A stretch of DNA of 64,000 nt from Owenia fusiformis (Eukaryota > Annelida > Polychaeta > Sabellida > Oweniidae): NCBI GenBank assembly GCA_903813345.2, contig CAIIXF020000004.1, positions 21,426,477-21,490,476 of the forward strand, given 5' to 3'. The notes under the pieces are model-generated. The model was not told where the DNA came from and searched no databases. It worked only from the letters and a program-made list of their open reading frames with translations. Made by a program: the position numbers and the translations under genes. Below are positions 56,681 to 64,000 of the stretch, piece after piece (position 1 is the stretch's first letter; each line of letters opens with the position of its first letter).

Positions 56681-59207
56681 ATAATAAACTTCAATCCACT
56701 TTTTATAGAACAGTTTAAATTCTGAAGATGGTAAAATACTTACTTTTTACAAAGCTGATGAAGATAAGTTCTATGCATACATCATTTCTCAAATCTTTTC
56801 ATCATCGTATTTCGTAGAATCATGTTGATAGTTGGTGTGTGACCGTTTGCAGAAATGAAATTTAAAAATCTTCAACAAGTCTCCCTATCTTAACTGACAT
56901 TATTTCGAATCTTCATAAACATACGACTGTGTATACACTACAACTGTGACCTACTTGTAATCTGATCATCTATAATGATGTGCCGTAAATGCTCATCAGC
57001 GCATTAATGAACATCAGCACAGATTTTGATAAATGGTACGTTGTGTATTTACATAAATATGGTAAATGCAACTTTTTGTTGGATGCGCTCAGTCGATGAT
57101 GTAACTTATTTATTTTCAGCACAAATACGCCAACACATTAGCCACATTAATCTTAGTTTAATAAATGCCCATTGATGCACAGTAGTTCATTTATGTGTAA
57201 ATGCCATTTTGCATATTTTAATGCATTTACCTCATTTATTGGTTACATTTACAAGAAAGCATTTACAGGATTTGAACAGATTTATCCTTTTTGACCCAGT
57301 GTGTTTTGAAAGCACAATGGCCTTTGGTAATATTGTATTCAGGCTAAAAACAACAATTTTTACTCATCAACAATTTTTAAAGTTTATATCAATGGTTGGA
57401 GTTGTTTCATGCATTGATAGTTTTTTGAGAGGTTTGTTTAGTATTCTTCCCCAAGTCTAGTAAGATGAAACAAGTGATATGTTCTTAAACCCCAATTACC
57501 AGTAATAAAGCATCAGAGTAATGACATTTAAGTCTTCTTTGAAGCTATTATGACCTTCCCCCTACAAGACCTTACCCCCATAAGAGGAGGGGAAGTAGAT
57601 AGGATGGGGCAGAGGGTTGATGTTAGCCTAACCTATAATTAGAGAAGATGAACTCAAGAGGCAAAATTTCCCAAATCATTGCTATAGAGATAGTCCAATC
57701 ATGGGCTTTCAAGTGAGCCCATGGTCCAATCAAATATTCCCAAATCGTATTGTGTACTGTGGCATGCTGGGTTGGGTGCACCTTGTTTTGAGAGACATTG
57801 ATGTAAATTGCATCTGATGTTGAAATTCCCAGAAAAGATGAAAAGTTAACGAATTTACAGGAAGAGTATAGCCTAGTGGTCTACGACTCCTCTAAAAGGC
57901 AGTAGCATGTACTTGTGTGTCTATGAATGAATGTTCATAAAAAAACATAGGGCACCATCAAGGATGGGTTCTTTCAGGGTCCATGTTTTATTGCTACAAA
58001 TATTATATTGTGGCTTTAATTATGGATATATCCAAAGAGGAATTGTTTGTTCACCTTCATTGGATTTAAACAAAATGCAGTAAAATATTCCAAGTAACCT
58101 CAATAAGTAAACAAACAAACAAATAAAGAAAACACAAAAGCCATTAATTAAACTCATTTTTCCATCCTTATTTGATGCATTTTGGTCCAAAATTTGGTCA
58201 AAAATTTTCAACATATTTTCAACGGGGTTGCATAAAATTTTTGAATGCACACCAGGGTGTAGCACCAGGCCTGGGTGTTCGAGTGCTGGGAGATCACTGA
58301 AATACATTATTTGCGATGCGGTTGTGATGACCTGATTCAACACCACATGCTACATTTGATTAATAAGATTACGCAAAACGTAAATTACTTTTCTAAATCA
58401 TTTTTCATCACTTTTCTGTACCTTGATGTTGAACCATTAACAAATATGAAATGACAATGAAATATCAATAAGTTTAATAAACTTTACTTAACATTTTCAT
58501 AAATTAAATTTATGATCTGGTATATACAATTTTGTATAACAACACATGAAACAATACTCCAAGTATAAAAAAGACATTTAAGATTTATCACAGGAAACCC
58601 ACAAAGTTTATAAGATAAAATGTCAAACCATGTAGACCATGAATGTATCTAATAGGCTTGTTAGTCTCAAAGTAACTTTTGATTTTATATTTTTTCTCTG
58701 TGTTTCTACTTTTTTTTAGTTATTTATTTTTCTCTTTTGTTTTACTCTTTTGAAATTTTTTATCAGACTTTCTGTAGCTGACATAATTTCATTTGGTTTG
58801 GCCTATATCTGTCCAGGTTTAAAATGTCTTTCAGAACACCATACCCATTTAACACATTTAACACATAATGAAATTTCCACCATACTCACATTGAGTATTT
58901 TTGTTTATTTTTGAGTGTAAGCTATGTGGCTTTTTGTTTTATTGTTTTTTGTTCCCACTGATAATATTTTATCCCAGTTTTGTAAAATAACCATCATGCC
59001 ATTCTCCCCACAAGTGATGTACAGTGCAGAGCTATAAATATCATGAACTATAATTAATTATTATTAATTTTATATCAGATTTATGAGTATACAATATAAA
59101 CAATAACTAACTGAAAGAACAATGCTTTTTCCGTTTGTTAGTTTACTCAAGTCATTATTAAGAAAATAAAATAAATATAAAATTCAACCTTCTTGTGGTA
59201 AAGACTA
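56681..59207. other. intron sequence, no gene recognised
   Basis: Holds the second TAAATGCATTTA word cluster (56985-57275). A minus-strand 108-codon frame at 58020-58346 has no recognisable domain. Elsewhere nothing. Confidence 0.4.
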
Positions 59208-59349
59208 ATGCCTTGGTCACATTTGCTCCAATTTTCACTACGGCGCCCAACTGATTGAGTATTTTGTTCAGAAATGTATTCAATTTTGGATAAAATACTC
59301 AATCGACCAGACGCCGGCCGATGAATCGCAGCAAATGTGACCCAGGCAT
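59208..59349. mobile_element. small TIR element with ATGCCTTGGTCACATTTGC ends
   Basis: 142 bp; GCCTTGGTCACATTTGC at the left and GCAAATGTGACCCAGGCAT at the right. Near-palindromic: ATACTCAATCGACCAG mirrors CAACTGATTGAGTAT. Possible TA duplication. Its right half recurs at 30433-30506. Confidence 0.75.
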
Positions 59350-60432
59350 TAGTTAAGAAATTAAAATATTGAGATAATTATTGTTGTTGCATGGAAATGT
59401 GACTTAAGGTTACCCCGACCTCTTTAATCACAATATGAGTTAGCGCCTGTGAAATTACTATATTTCTCCAGGGACAGTTGTTGATTCAAATCTTGATTGA
59501 AAATTTTGATATATATTGAAATTATTTAAAAAGACAAAAACAAATATAAGGAATGCATTTGGGATTCAATGGATTTTAATTAGTTAGGCCCAGGGAAATA
59601 AATGTAATGTTTAGCATATCCGGTTGCATCTAATTTTAACTATGGCCGATATCATGGGAATTACTTGAGAAAATATTGGACTTTTTCCCCCTTAGTACCA
59701 AAAGAAAAAAAAAAAAAACTATGGCAAATATTAACTTCAATCTGGCATTCTGATTGGTCAGTTGCAGAAAATTTGACTGGAATTGACTGTTGTATTAGGT
59801 TTTATCCAGGTACAGAAGTTACATTTTCCTTTGAGTATAAGTGAAATATTTTTCTTTAGATCACAGATCAATAATTCAAATCATGACATGGAATTTGACA
59901 TGGATTCTAAAGAGGTCAGTGTGACATTAATAGAAAACAGGGTGTCATTTCAACAAGTAAAAGGCAGAGTTGAGTTCTTTCATCATCTGACAGCCTCTTT
60001 AAAACATAACTCTTGCTCCATGGAGTTTATTCTCCAGATGAGCATCCAATCAAGCTTTAAATCTATAGAAAGGAACATTTTCATGAAAATTGTAAATGAT
60101 TATTCAATTTCAGCAACTCATGTTGCCCAGAAAATGTAAATGAGTGTTTGATTTCAGCAATGCTTATCAAGTTATATAAATCACTTAAACTCTAGAGAAA
60201 GGAACACAAGTCCTTGAAAACTGTAAATGAGTATTCGATTTTAGCAACGCTTATCGAGTTATTTCAGCTTCTGAGCAATAATGTAGTTAATGGTTCCCTA
60301 ATTAATTATCAATGAAGTTTATTTTTCAAATCATATTTATTGATTAATAGACAAACTGTACAGATTGGAATTAATTGAATTTAATTATCACTTATAAGAG
60401 TTTGATTTAAAATCAATATAATGCTTGAAATA
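59350..60432. other. non-coding, nothing recognised
   Basis: A 118-codon plus-strand frame (59783-60139) lacks recognisable motifs, splice context or similarity to the receptor. I do not call it a gene. Confidence 0.4.
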
Positions 60433-60612
60433 TTTGTTTACTCATGTTTATTCTATGATATTTCTCTCTACAATTTGGAAAAATTATATTTTTGCAGTTT
60501 TATATATTTTAAACTGTTAAACATGTATCCATGTATTAAATCAATTTTCCAATTTCTTGTTTTGTACTCTGTTTTGCACTTTGAAGAATGACAAACATGG
60601 CATTTTATTTCC
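60433..60612 (+). repeat. 190 bp MITE-like repeat, copy L, diverged
   Basis: CTCATGTTTATTCTATG, TTTCTCTCTACAATTTG and TTTTGCACTTTGAAG keep the order of the consensus. Confidence 0.45.
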
Positions 60613-61287
60613 AGGTATATAATTGTAACATATCAAGGATGTGTGAGAATCCCTTGAATAAAATTTCATGTTTTTCATCCAAATAACATGAAAATGAGGG
60701 AATCAGGCAATAAAGTAATCAGATTTTACACATAAACAGCAACAAGACAAAGTTAGAGTATATACAGGATAAAAACATGAATTAATTGCTTGGATTTTTT
60801 ATTACGGAGAAGGAAACAAAATGACCTTTTCGAAGAAATATGACAGCAAGGAAGTGCTACTTTTATTTGACGTATCATATTTGTGAAGGTCAAAACAGAT
60901 GGTATTGTCTATGCAATCCTTTCAAAATATTTTACACAGAAAAACAAATTCATTCAAAGCATGGCAAAAATATCTTGGGTGTTTTTGTTTAACATCATGC
61001 AAAGTGAAATCTTATAACAATTGTTCCATCTCATATTTCGTACAATGAAAGATGAAGTTGCTTGTTCCAAAAAAGCATGGCAAAAGCATAAACAAGATTC
61101 CTCTCCAATGTTTTTACACTTGATTCGTCCTAAAAAATTTCAAACTGTCACAATTCTGATTTTGCATTTAAAACATGACAACCTTGTGTTTTACATAAAG
61201 TAATAAGCCAAGGACACAAATATTGATTTCTTATAAATACACCTCTTTGATAAACATGTATTTTCTAATAGGTGCAGTAATTCTGCC
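60613..61287. other. non-coding, nothing recognised
   Basis: GATTTTGCATTTAAAACATG near 61158 may be a fragment of the 190 bp family. Confidence 0.4.
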
Positions 61288-61290
61288 TTA

Positions 61291-61974
61291 TGGCCTAGTC
61301 ACATAGCCCGGCCGATGAGGTTACGATGAGCCAGCGATGCAATTTTCACCGAACTTGGCCGAACACCGGCCGGACACCGGCCGGAAATCCGTGGCGTTTG
61401 TTGCTTAAAACCGCATCGGTGGTAGCTCGGTGAAATTTTAACTTCGGAGTTAAATTTCACCGGGCTCTCACCGAGCTCCCTCATCATGTCATCGCAGCCC
61501 CATCGTAACCACATCGGAAAACACGTCGGCCGGTGCACGGCCGAGTATCGGCCGGTGTCTCTTGCATCTGAGACAACCAGAGGACGAGGTTTTTTAACGG
61601 ACAGCGGCCGAGCTCCGACCGAGCTCCGGCCGATGTGGGACAGAGCATCGGCCGGTCACTGTTCAAAGCCCGTTAACAACCCGGCCGGCGATCGCACGGT
61701 GTCCTGTTACCTGCTCGGGTACCGGCCGTATTCCTTCCGATGTCCGGCCGACCTCCGGCTGGTAGTTGCTGCCACATCGGCAGAAAAAAACTACCATTTT
61801 GAGACAGACTCCGTACGGTCACCGGCCGGTGTTCGGTCGGTCGCCTGAAGATGTCCGGACGGAGTCTGTTCACGTCACCGAGCTCTGCTTCCGATGAGGA
61901 GAGCTCGGTGGCACCAAAAAAATCCACCGAGCTCTACCGATGCCGGACATCGGCCGGGCTATGTGACTAGGCCA
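61291..61974. mobile_element. GC-rich Harbinger-like TIR element
   Basis: Starts TGGCCTAGTCACATAGCCC and ends GGGCTATGTGACTAGGCCA; TTA flanks both sides (61288-61290, 61975-61977). 684 bp, far richer in G and C than its surroundings, and packed with CGGCCG, CCGAGCTC and CACCGG words on both strands. Overlapping short frames exist on both strands, none with a domain. The 3 bp TTA duplication fits PIF/Harbinger. Confidence 0.85.
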
Positions 61975-62073
61975 TTAGAGCATGGAATATAGAAATTGTT
62001 TCAGATTTGTTTTTGCTTTTAAAGCAGATTTAGGATAGGAGGTTTATTTTAATTTAGTTAACTAATAACTGCA

Positions 62074-62391
62074 CTCTGAAGTGTTCCACTCATGGAGGGG
62101 TTCCGCTTAACAGAGGTGTTCCAATCTACAGGTTTTACAAAGTGTTCCACTCATGGAGGGGTTCCGCTTATCAGAGGTGTTCCAATCTACAGGTTTTACA
62201 AAGTGTTCCACTCATGGAGGGGTTCTGTTTAGTAGAGGTGTTCCAATCTACAGGTTTTACAAAGTATTCCACTCATGGAGGGGTTCCGCTTAATAGAGGT
62301 GTTCCAATCTACAGGTTTTACAAAGTGTTCCACTCATGGAGGGGTTCAGCTTAATAGAGGTGTTCCAATCTACAGGATTTACCTTGTACTG
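62074..62391. repeat. 61 bp tandem array of a pogo-like right end
   Basis: About 5 units containing AAGTGTTCCACTCATGGAGG, GGTTCCGCTTAACAGAGG and TGTTCCAATCTACAGG followed by TTTTAC. The last unit leads to ACAGGATTTACCTTG and ACTGTA. The left end of the element is not preserved. Confidence 0.85.
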
Positions 62392-62863
62392 TATTGTATC
62401 ATATCCATTCTTTCAATGAAAAAGATAAATGATATGAATATATAAACTGTATATCATGTTTACTTAAACCATGTGTTAAAAATTACAAGTTTTATTTCAA
62501 ATTTCAATTATTCATAATTCATTCCAATGTTTAAATAATTATGTCTCTTTCAAATATTTGAATGAAATGTTTGATTTAGTTTAATGATTTCCATTGAATC
62601 TCATATGTAACTTTTACTTTATGCTTATAAAATCTCTTCTGTAATATCTAATATAAAACGCAAAACCTCAGATTTGAACAAATGGTGAGAAATCTTCATG
62701 TATTAATTCTATAGTCTTGACCTAAAAACAAATTTACAAACAAATTCTTCATTACAACATCTTTAAAATGATATATAATGAGGTATATGACTTGCAAGTA
62801 GTACCATTGGAAAGCTAAATACCATCTCCCTATATGGACCCCATTAATGCCAAAAAGCAAGCA
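62392..62863. other. non-coding, nothing recognised
   Basis: AT-rich sequence; no gene. Confidence 0.4.
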
Positions 62864-62924
62864 GTTTATTCAAATTTTAGAGAGAACTTTCTGAAATAAG
62901 AATTTAAGCAGATGGACATGGTAG
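62864..62924 (-). repeat. 190 bp MITE-like repeat, partial copy M
   Basis: TATTCAAATTTTAGAGAGAA and TAAGCAGATGGACATGG equal the last third of the family in minus orientation. Confidence 0.55.
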
Positions 62925-63102
62925 CTATATTATTGTACATACATACAGATGTCATGAACTGTATATTGGGAGAACATATGTTTATTCTGATTTCTAACCA
63001 AGGTTGTCTGTATGGTTTACTTAACACACAAAGATCAACGATCTAAATTACTACAAGGTAACAGCCTTTACTATGATTTTTTGAAAAATATTGGTTTAAA
63101 CT

Positions 63103-63712
63103 TAAAGGAATATTCCTTGCCAGACCCTTTCTCTCTTGATATGGTAGCTATAATCATATATATAGTTTCCATATTTTGCAAAACATGGGAAAATGTTTTA
63201 ATATGGTCAATATTGATCATTTAAAAATCTAGTGCTTATTTCCAGTGAGCTGCCATCTTTTAAAATTTCTTGCAGGAAGTGATGTCATCAACTATCAACT
63301 TCAATAACCTTGCCCATAACAGTATAGGAAAGTAGCACAAAATCACTTCTAGACAAGTGATCATTACTTTCTGTGCAAAAATATTTTCAGGACTTGTCAA
63401 CTTAGAATAAAAGAAGATATTTTCAGAAGGATTAAATAAGATACAAAGTTGAAAAAAAATATTTAGCTGGTTTTGTAATTCTTAATAGCTCCTCACCTAA
63501 TGCTATATGCAAAGTTGAGAGTCGATGACATCACTTCCTGTGTGAAATTTTAAAAGATGGCAGCTTACTGGAATTGAGCATCACATTTCTAAGTGATCAA
63601 ATTTGAACATATCAAAACATTTTTGCGTGTTTTGCTAAACATGGCAAGCATATATATGGTTATAGCTACCATATGAGGAGAGAGATGGTTTGGCAAGGAA
63701 TATTCCTTTAAA
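63103..63712. mobile_element. foldback element with TTAAAGGAATATTCC ends
   Basis: TTAAAGGAATATTCCTTGCC at the left mirrors GGCAAGGAATATTCCTTTAA at the right. Arms of about 200 bp (to about 63300, from about 63512) share GCTGCCATCTTTTAAAATTT and GGAAGTGATGTCATC inverted; the spacer is about 210 bp. GGAATATTCC is itself palindromic. Arms are more diverged than in the other foldbacks. TSD unclear. Confidence 0.75.
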
Positions 63713-64000
63713 GATGTATTATGCCATAAGGTTAGTCTCCCCCACACAATCAATGATGTCCTATTGTTATTGCTCATATAATATCTCACATACCATGGAT
63801 ATATCTTGAGAATAACTTTTGGGTATATTATTTCCGAAATATTGGAAATAATCAACAGAACAACCAAACTCCAGAATAAACACAATCGATTCCTCGGCTA
63901 GCGAGGGGAATCCCTATTGAGTCACACAAGCGCCTTGAACCAGGCAGCCAATCAGGTTTATGATAAACAAATTCAACAACCAATCAGATAACAGGAGGAC
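63713..64000. other. non-coding, nothing recognised
   Basis: CCAATCA words at about 63949 and 63981; TCGGCTAGCGAGG lies near 63893-63905. No gene. Confidence 0.4.

Noticed and set aside
57868-57890. Second tRNA-like A box (TAGCCTAGTGGTC)
   Set aside because: No B box at the proper spacing.
58020-58346. 108-codon minus-strand gene
   Set aside because: No family resemblance and an unlikely composition; could be part of a decayed element, but unsupported.
59783-60139. 118-codon plus-strand gene
   Set aside because: No recognisable domain, and no start or splice evidence; length is plausible by chance in this much sequence.
61299-61927. Several GC-rich frames on both strands
   Set aside because: They overlap inside a TIR element and reflect GC-rich repeated words.

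Overview
The window looks like AT-rich DNA from an invertebrate animal, probably a marine lophotrochozoan such as a mollusc. The phylum is a weak inference. The reasons are one intron-interrupted serotonin-receptor-type GPCR exon, a complete LINE, and very many short terminal-inverted-repeat (TIR) elements and minisatellites. There are no operons, ribosome binding sites or other prokaryotic features.

Coding content is sparse. (1) At 8022-12960, minus strand, lies an intact-looking two-ORF LINE. ORF1 has a coiled coil, an RRM-like region and an RGG tail. ORF2 has an AP-like endonuclease, a reverse transcriptase with YADD, and a CCHC-type C-terminus. The ORFs share one reading frame and are split by a single TAG. 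The element ends in two small 3' hairpins and an (AAAT)n tail. (2) At 49227-50238, plus strand, is the first recognisable coding exon of a 5-HT2-like GPCR. It holds a long glycosylated N-terminus, TM1 and TM2, and ends at a GTAAGT donor. The rest of the window (more than 13.7 kb) appears to be its intron, because TM3 onward is not found.

The rest is mobile and tandem DNA. The commonest element is a family of about 130-180 bp with near-palindromic ends, TA-CAGTRAAACCTG...CAGGTTTYACTG-TA, which fits a pogo/Tigger-like nonautonomous transposon. Its GTGAACACCTCT-type subterminal words have grown into tandem arrays in several copies. The largest is a roughly 4.9 kb minisatellite of 63 bp units at 24.6-29.5 kb that lies between degenerate ends of one such element. 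A second family, about 180-190 bp with imperfect ends, has about a dozen copies. Others are CAG...CTG hAT-like elements with 5-6 bp target duplications, Harbinger-like elements with TAA/TTA duplications, and several foldback elements with long arms. A tRNA-derived SINE is also present.

Layout: 0-8 kb holds scattered TIR elements and a 269 bp foldback. 8-13 kb is the LINE. 13-24 kb holds MITEs, a 1 kb direct duplication (19.2-21.2 kb), a 43 bp array and the SINE. 24.3-29.5 kb is a CRE/CCAAT-bearing MITE and the giant minisatellite. 30-41 kb holds a nested Harbinger-in-pogo insertion, a 47 bp array and two roughly 1 kb foldbacks. 41-49 kb holds many MITE copies upstream of the receptor. 50-64 kb is the putative intron, with 35, 42, 95 and 61 bp arrays and GC-rich and foldback TIR elements. 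Nested insertions give relative ages: the 190 bp family predates some pogo-like copies, which predate the Harbinger-like insertion.
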